A stretch of 24,650 nucleotides of DNA from DATAVB01 sp040414495 (GCA_040414495.1 JBEDUI010000055.1:1-24650), one strand, 5' to 3'; counted from the stretch's first letter, positions 14,814-22,899 are shown. Translations and numbers: made by a program. Notes: generated by a model not told the origin, from the letters alone.

Positions 14814-14941
14814 GCATTCCGAAACTTTTTCGGAATGCGCCTATCGGCGTTGTCGGATAGGCAGTTCGGCTGAGCCGGCGCGCCGATCGGCTGGACCCCC
14901 GATAAACGACGTCAGATCGCTCCGGAGCAAGGGATCTCCGG
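14814..14941. ncRNA. Cluster of four stem-loops, candidate structured RNA
   Basis: Four hairpins follow one another: 14814-14838 (11-bp perfect stem, 3-nt loop), 14839-14862 (7-bp stem GCCTATC/GATAGGC), about 14872-14891 (AGCCG/CGGCT) and 14922-14941 (6-bp stem CCGGAG/CTCCGG, 8-nt loop). They lie in gene-free DNA. The strand is not determined. No riboswitch class is recognised. The first stem alone could act as a terminator or protein-binding site. Confidence 0.35.
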
Positions 14942-15315
14942 GTTAGCGGTGCATCAAAAATCGTTACCATTTCGCCACCATGACTGCCGGCGCCGACCGT
15001 GGACTGCTGTGCAAGGTACGCCTACTCGTCCACGGCCCGCTGCCGGGATGGATGGCCCGTCAATAGGGTCGTACTGAAAGCGATTTCCGAAACATTCAAC
15101 GCCGGTGAATCACGCTCGAAACATGCCGGCTCGGGTCTTGCGGCGCACCTTGAGTGGGTCGCGTTACGACACTCGGTGAGCTGAACGGCCGTTAGGATAA
15201 TGGCCAACAATCGAGATCTGGTCGCGACCTTCCTCTAGAGGGGCGGCCAATATCGCCGTGTTGAATCACGTCAGAATACGGACGTCGCGTCCGAACTCGT
15301 CACTGCGCGGAACTG

Positions 15316-15332
15316 AACAGCCATCAGCTGTT
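15316..15332 (-). terminator. Small hairpin after the MmyB-like regulator gene
   Basis: AACAGC-CATCA-GCTGTT, a 6-bp stem with a 5-nt loop, 48-64 bp beyond the stop codon at 15380. It is weak and has no T-tract; a terminator role is only a guess from position. Confidence 0.3.
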
Positions 15333-15379
15333 TAAGCGCTCTAGCGTGGCCCGGCGAATAGCAAAGGAGACATTACTTT

Positions 15380-16243
15380 TTACGGTTGATTCAGTGCGGC
15401 CATTCCCTGTACCCGGGCCAGTTCGAGCTTGGTCTCGTCCTCGCTGCCGGGCACGGCCGTGTAGATGACGAGCTTGAGGTCGGTGTCGCCGTCACTGAGC
15501 ACGTCACAGTTGACGGTGATATCGCCGATCGAGGGGTGGCGTACCGTTTTGCGGTCCTCGGCGTGCCTGCCGATGGCGCCGTCATGCCAGAGCCGGGCGA
15601 AGCGCGGGTTGCCCGCGATGGTGCGTCGGATCAGCTCGGTCAGCCGCGTATCGGTCGGGTACCGGCCCGATGCCCGCCGCAGATCGGCGACGACGGCCCG
15701 GTCAGAGACCTCCGGCTTCTCCGCGACCACCGGCCAGGATGCAATGTAACCGCGGTCGGATGCGACCGGGAAGCAGACCTTGACCAGGTTGCGATCCGCC
15801 GGCGCGATATGCGACGGGTCGCCCAGCACGGCGGCCCAGCTGCGGTTCCACCAGATCAGGCGCCAGTCGGCGGCGAATACGGCCACCGGTGTCTCGCCGA
15901 GCCGGGTCAGTATCCGTTGCATGCCCGGCGGGATGTGGTCGGTGATCGCGCCATCGCTGGGCGGATGCAACCCGGCCAGCCCGTAGAGATGGTCGCGTTC
16001 GGGCCGGCTCAACTGCAACGCCCGGGCCAGTGCGTTCACGACCTGGGCCGAGGGCGTGGTGGCCCGGCCCTGCTCGAGTCGCACCACGTAGTCGACCGAG
16101 ATGCCGGCCAGCTCGGCCAGTTCCTCGCGGCGTAGTCCGTTGGCGCGCCGGGCGCGCCCCGCTGGCAGCCCGACCGCGGCCGGGGTGAGGCGGTCCCGCC
16201 AGACCCGGATGGCCGCGCCCAGGCCGGTGTCGTCGGTGCTCAT
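15380..16243 (-). CDS. XRE-family regulator with MmyB-like ligand-binding domain
   Basis: The 287-aa protein has an N-terminal helix-turn-helix (about 12-80) with the signature RRANGLRREELAELAGIS and VRLEQGR, then a C-terminal MmyB/MLTR-type domain (about 105-280) with the WRLIWWNRSWAAVLGD block. This two-domain architecture is common in actinomycetes; the C-terminal domain resembles a PAS-like fold and, in studied members, binds a fatty-acid-like ligand. The ATG at 16243 has an AAGGA site upstream; the longer frame to 16381 would overlap the divergent SDR gene. The regulator gene is divergent from the SDR gene, 103 bp apart, a conserved pairing that usually means the regulator represses the reductase. 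Confidence 0.93.
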   Translation of the reverse strand: MSTDDTGLGAAIRVWRDRLTPAAVGLPAGRARRANGLRREELAELAGISVDYVVRLEQGRATTPSAQVVNALARALQLSRPERDHLYGLAGLHPPSDGAITDHIPPGMQRILTRLGETPVAVFAADWRLIWWNRSWAAVLGDPSHIAPADRNLVKVCFPVASDRGYIASWPVVAEKPEVSDRAVVADLRRASGRYPTDTRLTELIRRTIAGNPRFARLWHDGAIGRHAEDRKTVRHPSIGDITVNCDVLSDGDTDLKLVIYTAVPGSEDETKLELARVQGMAALNQP

Positions 16244-16276
16244 TGCCCGATTGTCCTTCAGTACGTCGGGGGCGAG

Positions 16277-16322
16277 GGTGGTACTGCTGTTCCTATGGTT
16301 CGTGAGGTCTCTGGTTACCACC
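16277..16322. promoter_or_regulatory. Candidate operator in the regulator/SDR divergent gap
   Basis: GGTGGTA (16277-16283) and its reverse complement TACCACC (16316-16322), centres 39 bp apart, lie in the 103-bp gap between the divergent start codons. They are the only clear symmetric element there and a reasonable site for the adjacent regulator. Confidence 0.4.
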
Positions 16323-16346
16323 GTCCACGGCGACCAAGGTGGAGGC

Positions 16347-17045
16347 ATGTCAACCATTACCTTCATTACCGGGGCCAACAAGGGCCTCGGCTTCGAGACT
16401 GCCCGTCGGCTGATCGCAACCGGTCAGACCGTCATCGTCGGCGCCCGTGACCCCGAGCGTGGGCACGCCGCGGCCGATCGACTAGGTGCCCGCTTCGTCA
16501 CCATCGACGTCACCGACGACAAGTCCGTGCAGGCCGCCGTGGCCGATGTCGAGGAGCACGAGGGCCGCGTCGACACGCTCATCAACAATGCCGGGATCAC
16601 CGGTCGACACGCGGCTGCCGAAGAACTCACCGGCGAGGATGCCCTGTTGGTCTTCGACACCAACGTCGCGAGCATTGTTCGGGTGACGAACGCATTCCTG
16701 CCGCTGTTGCGGCGTTCCGCGCACCCGGCCGTGATCAACGTGAGCAGCGGGATGGGCTCGTTCGCGCTCACCCACGATCCCGATCGGGTCGAGTCGACCG
16801 TCCTCGCGCCGCTGTACACGGCGTCAAAGTCCGCCGCGACGATGTTGAGCACGCAGTACGCGCGGGCGCTGCCCGATATTCGCGTCAACGCCGTCGATCC
16901 CGGCTACACCGCGACCGATCTGAACGGCCACAGTGGATCGCAGACCGTCACGGAGGGCACCGACGCGATCGTCGCATTGGCGACCGAAGATTCCTCGGCC
17001 GGCACCGGACGGTTTATCGACCGACACGGCTCGGTTGCGTGGTGA
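16347..17045 (+). CDS. Short-chain dehydrogenase/reductase
   Basis: The 232-aa classical SDR starts at the ATG 16347. The NADP(H)-binding T-G-A-N-K-G-L-G motif is at 8-15, the NNAG motif at 80-83, the catalytic Ser at 134 and the Y-x-x-x-K pair at Tyr157/Lys161. Basic residues after the second strand (ARD at 33-35) suggest NADPH. The TGANKGLG form places it near the plant/actinobacterial carbonyl-reductase-like SDRs; the substrate is unknown. The start is supported by the Rossmann motif position; AAGG lies upstream at good spacing. It is divergent from the MmyB-like regulator, which is its likely controller. Its stop is 10 bp from the end of the convergent nitronate monooxygenase gene. Confidence 0.93.
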   Translation: MSTITFITGANKGLGFETARRLIATGQTVIVGARDPERGHAAADRLGARFVTIDVTDDKSVQAAVADVEEHEGRVDTLINNAGITGRHAAAEELTGEDALLVFDTNVASIVRVTNAFLPLLRRSAHPAVINVSSGMGSFALTHDPDRVESTVLAPLYTASKSAATMLSTQYARALPDIRVNAVDPGYTATDLNGHSGSQTVTEGTDAIVALATEDSSAGTGRFIDRHGSVAW

Positions 17046-17055
17046 AACGCGGCTG

Positions 17056-18015
17056 CTACCGCCCAGCCCGGGCCAACGCTTGCTCGGCCTGGGCGGCCAG
17101 GGCCTCGACCAGATCGGCCGCCGCGGCCAGCTCCGTAATCAGGTCGACGCCTTCGCCGGCCCAGACCGGCAGCGGCGGAATATCACCGCGCGCGACGGCG
17201 TCGCGATAAGCCCGCTGTGCGGCGGAATCCGCGGCCAATTCGGCATCACGGCCCCGCCACTGCTCAAGAAACGGATTGCCGAGCGTGCGGGCCACATACG
17301 CCTCCGGCCAGGCCGAGCCCCGGGCAATGTCCAATGTCGAATTGCGCTCGGTGTCCTCCGCGTTGGCCGCGACAATCGCCTTGCTGGCGGCTGGATCGAC
17401 CAGTGCCTCCAGTGTGGCCTGAAATCGTGTGCCGATCAGGGCGCCGGCCGCGCCGAGCGCCAACGCGGCCGCGACGCCCCGGCCATCCGCGATCCCGCCG
17501 GCGGCCAGGACCGGGATCGGGTCGGCCAGGTCGACCACGACCGGTACGAATGGCAAGGTCGAACGCCCGTGCCGGGCGCCGTGCCCGCCGCTTTCCGTAC
17601 CTTGCGCCACGATGATGTCCGCGCCCAGATCGACCGCCTGCCGGGCTTCATCGAGAGTCGTGACCTGCAGGATCAACGCTGCACCGGCTCGCCGGACGGG
17701 TTCGACGAATTGGGTGGGATCGCCGAAGGACAGCATCACCACGCGCGGCCGATGTTCCAGTGCTTGGTTCAGCGCGGCCGGTTCGAGGGCCCAGGTCAGA
17801 AAACCGATGCCCCAAGGGCGATCGGTCTGCTCGGCCACGATCGCCAGTTCTCGTTGCAGCCAGGCCGGATCGCCGGAGCCGCCACCGAGCAGGCCCAGCC
17901 CGCCGCCGTTTGAGACCGCGGCCGCCAACGCGCCGCCGGCCGACCCGCCCATCGGTGCCAACGCGATGGGATGCCGTACGGACAACAGCTTCGTAAATGC
18001 GGTGGAAAGTCCCAT
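17056..18015 (-). CDS. Nitronate monooxygenase family flavoprotein
   Basis: The 319-aa TIM-barrel FMN protein carries the nitronate monooxygenase/2-nitropropane dioxygenase signatures: APMGGSAGGALAAAVSNGGGLG (20-41), Q-G-T-E-S-G-G-H-G (138-146) holding the catalytic-type histidine, AAGGIADGRG (171-180) and GALIGTRF (191-198) for the FMN phosphate. Such enzymes oxidise alkyl nitronates such as propionate-3-nitronate with oxygen and no metal, although many class members have other or unknown substrates. The ATG at 18015 has only a weak site upstream. It converges on the SDR gene with 10 bp between them. Its upstream side is the gene-free stretch with two long hairpins. Confidence 0.9.
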   Translation of the reverse strand: MGLSTAFTKLLSVRHPIALAPMGGSAGGALAAAVSNGGGLGLLGGGSGDPAWLQRELAIVAEQTDRPWGIGFLTWALEPAALNQALEHRPRVVMLSFGDPTQFVEPVRRAGAALILQVTTLDEARQAVDLGADIIVAQGTESGGHGARHGRSTLPFVPVVVDLADPIPVLAAGGIADGRGVAAALALGAAGALIGTRFQATLEALVDPAASKAIVAANAEDTERNSTLDIARGSAWPEAYVARTLGNPFLEQWRGRDAELAADSAAQRAYRDAVARGDIPPLPVWAGEGVDLITELAAAADLVEALAAQAEQALARAGR

Positions 18016-18172
18016 GTAGATATTGTCCCGCTCGATATTCGATTGCGGGCATGCCCACGCCGCGTAACCTCGGTTCGGCTATTACCGACGAAGGGGAGTT
18101 GGCGCTCTGGTGAGGGCTGCGCTACCGGCCATCGATGCCGCTGTTGCTAAATGACGGCCAGGCTGTTTTCTC

Positions 18173-18226
18173 AAGATCGGGAGTGGATTTGGTACGGATT
18201 TCGGTACCAAATCCACTCACGATCTT
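18173..18226. repeat. Long hairpin, 23-bp stem with one mismatch
   Basis: GAGTGGATTTGGTAC (18181-18195) and its exact complement (18204-18218) form a 15-bp stem around an 8-nt loop. After one mismatch (18180/18219) the stem extends by AAGATCG (18173-18179) with CGATCTT (18220-18226). There is no T-tract on either side. It could be a terminator, a repetitive palindromic element or a remnant of a small mobile element. Confidence 0.85.
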
Positions 18227-18262
18227 CATCGGTCCAGCGCTTGGGCAGGTAGCCTCGACCGA

Positions 18263-18325
18263 CTTTCATGATCATGATGGCGTACGTCAACGATCTCCGT
18301 ACGAATGCCATCACGATCATCAAAG
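18263..18325 (-). terminator. Hairpin terminator after the response-regulator gene
   Basis: The arms 18263-18286 and 18298-18325 pair over 22 bp with two mismatches and a 4-nt bulge around an 11-nt loop. The hairpin starts 8 bp beyond the response-regulator stop, the usual place of a terminator. The left arm also contains the 12-bp palindrome TCATGATCATGA (18266-18277). Confidence 0.75.
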
Positions 18326-18332
18326 GACTTAA

Positions 18333-19016
18333 CTAGTCTTGCCCGGGTACGACGAGGCCGGATTCGTAAGCCAGCACGACGAGTTGGGCCCGGTCGCGAA
18401 CCTGCAGTTTGGTCATCGCCCGGCTGATATGCGTTTTTACCGTGAGCGGGCTGAGAAAGAGTTTGCCGGCGATTTCGTCATTGGACAGGCCCCGCGCGGC
18501 CAGGACGACGACTTCCCGTTCACGTGCGGTCAGCTCGTCCACAAAGGACGGTGGCATATTTATCTTCGACGGCTTTGTGCCCACGTTGCTGATCAGCCGG
18601 CGGGTCATTCTCGGTGACAGCAGCGCATCGCCGGCGGCTACGGCCCGGATCGCCCGCAGCACCTCGTCGGTATCGACGTCCTTGGTGAGAAAACCGCTGG
18701 CCCCAGCGCGCAGCGCCTCGATGAGATATTCGTCGGATTCGTAGGTGGTGAGAATGACGATGCGTACGCCGGCCAGGTCGTCATCGGCGGCGATCTGGCG
18801 GGTTGCCTCCAGACCGTCCAGCACCGGCATTCGCACGTCCATGAGGATCACATCGGCGCGCATTCTGCGGGCGCATTCAACGGCCTGCTGGCCATTGGCC
18901 GCTTCGCCGACCACCTCGATATCGGGCGCCGGGGTGAGCAGAACCTTGAATCCGGTCCGTACCAGCGCCTGATCATCGGCGAGCACGACTCTGATCATGC
19001 CGTTGATGGTATTCAT
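18333..19016 (-). CDS. Response regulator, NarL/LuxR type
   Basis: The 227-aa protein has a receiver domain with the acidic pair Asp14/Asp15, phosphorylation site Asp60 (LMDVRMP), Thr90 and Lys112, and a C-terminal LuxR-type helix-turn-helix at about 161-220 (LTAREREVVVLAARGLSNDEIA, then VKTHISRAMTKL). It is phosphorylated by the kinase encoded just upstream and then binds DNA as a dimer. Its ATG overlaps the kinase stop as ATGA (19013-19016), so the two are made together. A strong hairpin follows 8 bp after its stop. The likely target is the MMPL exporter gene divergent from the kinase, which has a symmetric site in its promoter region. Confidence 0.95.
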   Translation of the reverse strand: MNTINGMIRVVLADDQALVRTGFKVLLTPAPDIEVVGEAANGQQAVECARRMRADVILMDVRMPVLDGLEATRQIAADDDLAGVRIVILTTYESDEYLIEALRAGASGFLTKDVDTDEVLRAIRAVAAGDALLSPRMTRRLISNVGTKPSKINMPPSFVDELTAREREVVVLAARGLSNDEIAGKLFLSPLTVKTHISRAMTKLQVRDRAQLVVLAYESGLVVPGQD

Positions 19017-20215
19017 GAGCGCGGCAGCCGGGCGGTGACCTGGAATCCGCCGTCGTGTCGGGGGCCGGCCGATAGCGTTCCGCCCACAGCGTGGGCCCGC
19101 TCACGCATTCCGATAACGCCGTTTCCGGTACCGTCGCTGAGGGCGGCCTGACTGGAACCGGTGCCGGTATCGGTGATGATGACCGTCAGGTCGTCGGGCC
19201 GGTATTCCAGGCACACCGTGGCGTCGGCCGGTCCGGCATGGCGGACCACATTGGTCAGTGATTCCTGCACGATCCGGTAGGCCGCGATCTCGACCGACGG
19301 CGGCAGATGCCGACGCTCTCCGGTTACGGTGAGCGTGGTGGGCAGGCCGGCCTTGCGGGTCGATTCGACCAATACGTCGAGTTGGCCGAGGCCCGGGGTG
19401 GGCGAGGTCTGATCGACATCATCGGATTGGCGGAGCAGGCCCAGGATGCCACGTAATTCGCGTAGCGCCTCACCGCTTGATTCGGTAATCGCCTTGAGCG
19501 CCTGCGCGCCTTCGGGCGGCGGATCGGGAATTACCTGGGTCGCCACGCGGGACTGGATATTGATCATCGAAATGGTGTGGGCGACCACGTCGTGCAATTC
19601 CCGGGCGATACGCAGCCGTTCGGCCTCGACCATTCGTTCGGCTTCCTGCTGCCGGGTTCGTTCGGCGTGGGCAGCGCGTTCCTCGACCGCGGCGATGTAT
19701 GCGCGGTGATTGCCCACCGCGATACCGAGCGAGATCGCCGCGATGACCTCGAAGCCCACGATCGTGAGGGCGCCGAGCTGTATGGGTCCGGCCAGAGTCG
19801 CGGCGCCGAACACGATGAATGTGATCAGCCCGAGCCAGATCGATCTTCGTAGCCGGATGAACGTGGCGAGGTTATAGAGAGCGATCATCGGCGCGATTAC
19901 GGCGGCGCCGTATATGTACCCTAATCCGGTGTAGATCAGGACCGCGCCGAACGAGACGGCGTAGCTGATCCAGGGATAGGGGCGCCGCCAGAGCAGGATC
20001 AGACACGCGATGACCACCAGGCTGTAAGCGATGGGTGCCGGATGCGGAACCGGCTGGCCGTCGATGACCTGATCGTCGGGATTGGTCGGGTAAGCTTCGC
20101 CGATCGCCCCGTACAGCAGCAAAGCCGTGACCACCAGCACGCCCAGGACATCGCGTTTCGGCGGCGCTGGCCACCACCAGCGCCGGGGCCTGGGAATGCT
20201 GTTCTTGCTCGACAC
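19013..20215 (-). CDS. Sensor histidine kinase, NarL-partner (HisKA_3) type
   Basis: The 400-aa kinase has an N-terminal membrane domain with several hydrophobic segments (about 23-170), a linker coiled coil (about 175-205), the dimerisation/phosphoacceptor helix with His208 (IARELHDVVAHTISM) and an HATPase domain with the N-box (QESLTNVVRHA, Asn322), DTGTG (349-353) and GNGVIGM (364-370). There is no large extracellular sensor, so it probably senses the membrane or a compound within it, like DesK-type kinases. The start is GTG at 20215, with TAGGCT six bases upstream and no ribosome-binding site, suggesting a leaderless message. It is divergent from the MMPL gene and overlaps its response regulator by 4 bp. 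Confidence 0.94.
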   Translation of the reverse strand: MSSKNSIPRPRRWWWPAPPKRDVLGVLVVTALLLYGAIGEAYPTNPDDQVIDGQPVPHPAPIAYSLVVIACLILLWRRPYPWISYAVSFGAVLIYTGLGYIYGAAVIAPMIALYNLATFIRLRRSIWLGLITFIVFGAATLAGPIQLGALTIVGFEVIAAISLGIAVGNHRAYIAAVEERAAHAERTRQQEAERMVEAERLRIARELHDVVAHTISMINIQSRVATQVIPDPPPEGAQALKAITESSGEALRELRGILGLLRQSDDVDQTSPTPGLGQLDVLVESTRKAGLPTTLTVTGERRHLPPSVEIAAYRIVQESLTNVVRHAGPADATVCLEYRPDDLTVIITDTGTGSSQAALSDGTGNGVIGMRERAHAVGGTLSAGPRHDGGFQVTARLPRS

Positions 20216-20368
20216 GGCAGCAGCCTAGGCGACGGGCGGCAGCCGAGCATCCTTCTGTGGTGGGTCCGGACGTACTACCAGCGATGTACTCGGCCCGGCG
20301 GCACCTTCCGCCGACGTACCGCAGGTGCCCACCGTCGTGGGATTCGCCCGGCGCATTGACCGGCCAGA

Positions 20369-20386
20369 GTTGAGCCACTACTCAAC
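20369..20386. promoter_or_regulatory. Candidate operator before the MMPL gene
   Basis: GTTGAG-CCACTA-CTCAAC is a perfect 6-bp inverted repeat just before the ribosome-binding site GGAGG (20387-20391). It lies between the divergent kinase and MMPL genes and could be the site of the response regulator. TTGACC at 20357-20362 may be a -35. Confidence 0.4.
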
Positions 20387-20396
20387 GGAGGCCCTG

Positions 20397-22544
20397 ATGC
20401 GAACACTCACCAGGCTGGTGCTGCGGCACAAGCTTCTCATCACCGCGGTGTGGCTGGTGTTAGCGATCACCGGCGCATTGACCGCGAGCAGCACGGTGCA
20501 CCGGCTTACGAACTCGTTTTCCATGCCCGGTCCCGCGGCGACCACGGAGAAACAGATCGTCGCGCGGTACCACTACGGCACCCAGGATCCGATCGTGCCG
20601 GTTCTGCGGCCGCCCGCGGGTCAGCGGGCAACCGACTCGCAGGTGGCCGCGCGTGCCGATCAGATTTTCACCGCCGCGAAACGGGTGCTGCCCGAGGCTC
20701 GTATCGTCGATTACGCCAATACCCGTGATCGGGTATTTGTCACAGCCGACGGAAATACCACGTATGCGCTGGTGGCTGTCCCGCAAAAGACGTCGTTCAC
20801 CGCCGGGCCGGTGTCGACGACCGTGGAGCGGACATTGCGTGCGGCGGCGCCGGATGGCTGGCGCGTCCAGATGACCGGAATCGAGGCGTTGTCGAAGGGA
20901 TCGAGCAACAAGGGCGCCAGCGTCCTGGTCGAAACGGCTATCGGCGCGATCGGAGCGCTGGTCGTACTCGCCTTTGTCTTCGGCAGCTTCCTGGCCTTGC
21001 TGCCGCTGTTGATCGCGGCAGTATCCATTCTGACCACGTTCCTGGCCGTACTCGCGTTGACCCAGGCCACCCAGATCAGTCAGATCGTCGAATTCCTGGT
21101 CGCGTTGATCGGCTTGGGCGTTGCTATTGACTATTCGTTGCTGGTCGTCACCCGGTGGCGGGAGGAACGCGGGCGCGGTCTGGACAACGAAGCCGCGGTC
21201 GAGAAAGCGATGGAGCACGCGGGGCGGGCTGTCGTGTTCTCCGGAATCACTGTCGCGATAGGACTATTGGCTTTGATCGCGCTGCCGGTCCCGTTGCTGC
21301 GCAGCGCTGGTATCGGCGGCGTGCTCATTCCGTTGATTTCGGTGGTGGCCGCGATCACGCTGTTGCCCATTCTGCTGGCGACCGCCGGCCCGCGGTTGTC
21401 CTGGCCGCACCGCCGGGTCACCGCGCCGGCAACCAAGTTCTGGACCAAATGGGCTGGTTTGGTCGTGCGGCGCCGGGTCGTGGCGGCCGTGATCGGGATC
21501 GGTGCGCTGGCGGTGCTGGCTGTGCCGACACTCGGATTGAACGTCGGTGAGCCGAAAACCAGCGCGCTCGCGCACACCGGCAGCGCGCATTCGGCCCTGA
21601 CTCAGTTGCAGGATGGCGGCGTACCGACCGGTGCGATGACGCCGATCGTCGTTCCGGTGCATGCTCAGGACGCTACGAAGGTCGCGGGCCAACTCGCTGA
21701 CGTGCCCGGTGTACGTACGGCAGTGGCGCCGGTCGCCGGCGGAAATCGGTCCGGTGATACCGCTTTGGTCACCGTGATTCCGAAGGCCGAAACCAACGTC
21801 GGCGCCGGCAAAACCACCGTGCGGGCCGTCCGCGACGCGGTGGATGGCAATTCGGCGGTGATTGGTGTCGGCGGGTCCGGGGCGTCGCAATTGGACTTCA
21901 TCCACGACGTGTACGGCAACTTCCCGCTCATGCTGGGCCTGGTGGCGATCGCGACGTTTATCCTGCTGGCGCGGGCGTTGCGCTCGATACTGTTGCCGCT
22001 GAAAGCCGTTATTCTCAACCTGATTTCGTTGGGCGCTGCGTACGGCGTGATGGTGTTCATCTGGCAGCACGGGCACGGTAGCGAGGCGATCTGGGGCGTG
22101 CCGGCCAGTGGAGCTATTACGTTCTGGGTGCCGGTGATGGTGTTCGCATTCCTCTTTGGACTGTCGATGGACTACGAGGTGTTCATTCTGAGCCGGATCC
22201 GGGAGGCCTACGACAACACCGGATCGACTGGCAAGGCGGTTATTGAAGGAATCGGCCACACCGGCCGGCTGGTGACCAGCGCCGCGTTGATTCTGGTGCT
22301 GTCATTCCTGGCCATGTCGACCGGTCCGCAGACCGATATCAAGATCCTGGCTACCGGTCTGGGCGCTGGAATTCTCGTCGACGCCACGATCGTGCGGTGT
22401 CTGCTCGTTCCGGCGTTGATCGGCCTGCTCGGTAAGTACAACTGGTGGTTCCCGGGTTGGGCCGCGCGGTTGTTGCGGGTGCCCGAGCCCGCCGCTCCTT
22501 CGGTTGCACAACCGACCGAGGACCGCGCCGTTTCTCGTATCTGA
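20397..22544 (+). CDS. MMPL-family RND-type membrane transporter
   Basis: The 715-aa protein has the duplicated MMPL/RND layout: a first membrane segment (about 13-33), an extracytoplasmic domain, a bundle of membrane segments (about 178-330), a second extracytoplasmic domain, and a second bundle (about 508-680). The proton-relay Asp-Tyr pairs are at 245-246 (GVAIDYSLLVVTRWREE) and 592-593 (GLSMDYEVFILSRIRE). Family members export lipids, siderophores or toxic compounds with proton motive force. I chose the ATG at 20397 because GGAGG precedes it at five bases and the first membrane segment then follows at once; a longer frame begins at 20325. Divergent from the two-component system, it is the probable regulated output. 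Confidence 0.94.
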   Translation: MRTLTRLVLRHKLLITAVWLVLAITGALTASSTVHRLTNSFSMPGPAATTEKQIVARYHYGTQDPIVPVLRPPAGQRATDSQVAARADQIFTAAKRVLPEARIVDYANTRDRVFVTADGNTTYALVAVPQKTSFTAGPVSTTVERTLRAAAPDGWRVQMTGIEALSKGSSNKGASVLVETAIGAIGALVVLAFVFGSFLALLPLLIAAVSILTTFLAVLALTQATQISQIVEFLVALIGLGVAIDYSLLVVTRWREERGRGLDNEAAVEKAMEHAGRAVVFSGITVAIGLLALIALPVPLLRSAGIGGVLIPLISVVAAITLLPILLATAGPRLSWPHRRVTAPATKFWTKWAGLVVRRRVVAAVIGIGALAVLAVPTLGLNVGEPKTSALAHTGSAHSALTQLQDGGVPTGAMTPIVVPVHAQDATKVAGQLADVPGVRTAVAPVAGGNRSGDTALVTVIPKAETNVGAGKTTVRAVRDAVDGNSAVIGVGGSGASQLDFIHDVYGNFPLMLGLVAIATFILLARALRSILLPLKAVILNLISLGAAYGVMVFIWQHGHGSEAIWGVPASGAITFWVPVMVFAFLFGLSMDYEVFILSRIREAYDNTGSTGKAVIEGIGHTGRLVTSAALILVLSFLAMSTGPQTDIKILATGLGAGILVDATIVRCLLVPALIGLLGKYNWWFPGWAARLLRVPEPAAPSVAQPTEDRAVSRI

Positions 22545-22570
22545 TTCGCCTTTCTGATTCGCCTTAGCCA

Positions 22571-22606
22571 ACAGGCCCTCGAACCCTCGCCGGTTCGAGG
22601 GCCTGT
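22571..22606. terminator. Bidirectional terminator between convergent genes
   Basis: A perfect 15-bp inverted repeat, ACAGGCCCTCGAACC (22571-22585) with its complement (22592-22606), closes on a 6-nt loop. It starts 27 bp after the MMPL stop and ends two bases before the stop of the minus-strand gene at 22609, so it can serve both. Confidence 0.88.
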
Positions 22607-22608
22607 CG

Positions 22609-22899
22609 CTATTTACGTTTCTTACGTTCCCGGTCCCGATACTCCGACATGCTGAAACCATACGCAACCATGGCCAGGAACTGGGCGGCAACAATTACCC
22701 AGAAAACAACACTCAGGGTTCCGTTCAACGCGATCGCCAGCGCAAATTCCGCGCCGGTCGAGCCGGCCAAAAGCGCCCAGCGCAACGCATGCCGGTGTGC
22801 TTCGGTCGGACTTTCCGCCTGTTCTAACTGACGTCGTAATTCCTCGTTCTCGCCGCGCAGCCGGTAGGCGTCCCATTCAGCGTACGACCACTCCGCCAC
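22609..22899 (-). CDS. Small membrane protein with N-terminal coiled coil
   Basis: I do not recognise a family. The 96-aa product has a short helical, charged N-terminal part (about 12-38, GENEELRRQLEQAES) of coiled-coil character, two membrane segments at about 39-58 and 61-82, and a strongly basic tail (DRERKKRK). This is consistent with a small accessory protein in the cytoplasmic membrane. The start is GTG at 22899; a weak GGA-type site lies about ten bases upstream. A terminator follows directly, and the beta-propeller gene lies 146 bp upstream on the same strand. There is no evidence for a partner or a substrate. Confidence 0.7.
   Translation of the reverse strand: MAEWSYAEWDAYRLRGENEELRRQLEQAESPTEAHRHALRWALLAGSTGAEFALAIALNGTLSVVFWVIVAAQFLAMVAYGFSMSEYRDRERKKRK

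Larger units (their letters stand above)
14586..15379. other. 794-bp region without a convincing gene
   Basis: The two longest plus-strand frames (14695-14946 and 14999-15184) have no ribosome-binding site and no recognisable sequence character, so I do not call them. The stretch holds the operator-like pair at 14662-14738, four consecutive stem-loops at 14814-14941, and further palindromes: AACGGCCGTT at 15184-15193, CCTCTAGAGG at 15232-15241, CGGAC-GTCGC-GTCCG near 15279, and the hairpin at 15316-15332. It is locally more AT-rich than its neighbours, for example around 14640-14660 and 15060-15110. Confidence 0.7.
18016..18332. other. 317-bp region without a gene
   Basis: The stretch separates the nitronate monooxygenase start from the response-regulator stop and holds two long hairpins (18173-18226 and 18263-18325). 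A 14-codon frame at 18110-18154 on the plus strand precedes the first hairpin, but its GGGGAG is 14 bases away and no gene follows on that strand, so I do not call it. Confidence 0.7.

Noticed and set aside
14695..15184. Two short plus-strand frames in the 800-bp gap
   Set aside because: They have no ribosome-binding site, contain atypical amino-acid composition and overlap the stem-loop cluster.
14999..15260. tRNA gene suggested by short palindromes
   Set aside because: No cloverleaf with a T-loop consensus could be built on either strand.
18110..18154. 14-codon leader peptide before the 23-bp-stem hairpin
   Set aside because: The purine-rich site is too far from the GTG and no gene follows on that strand for attenuation to control.
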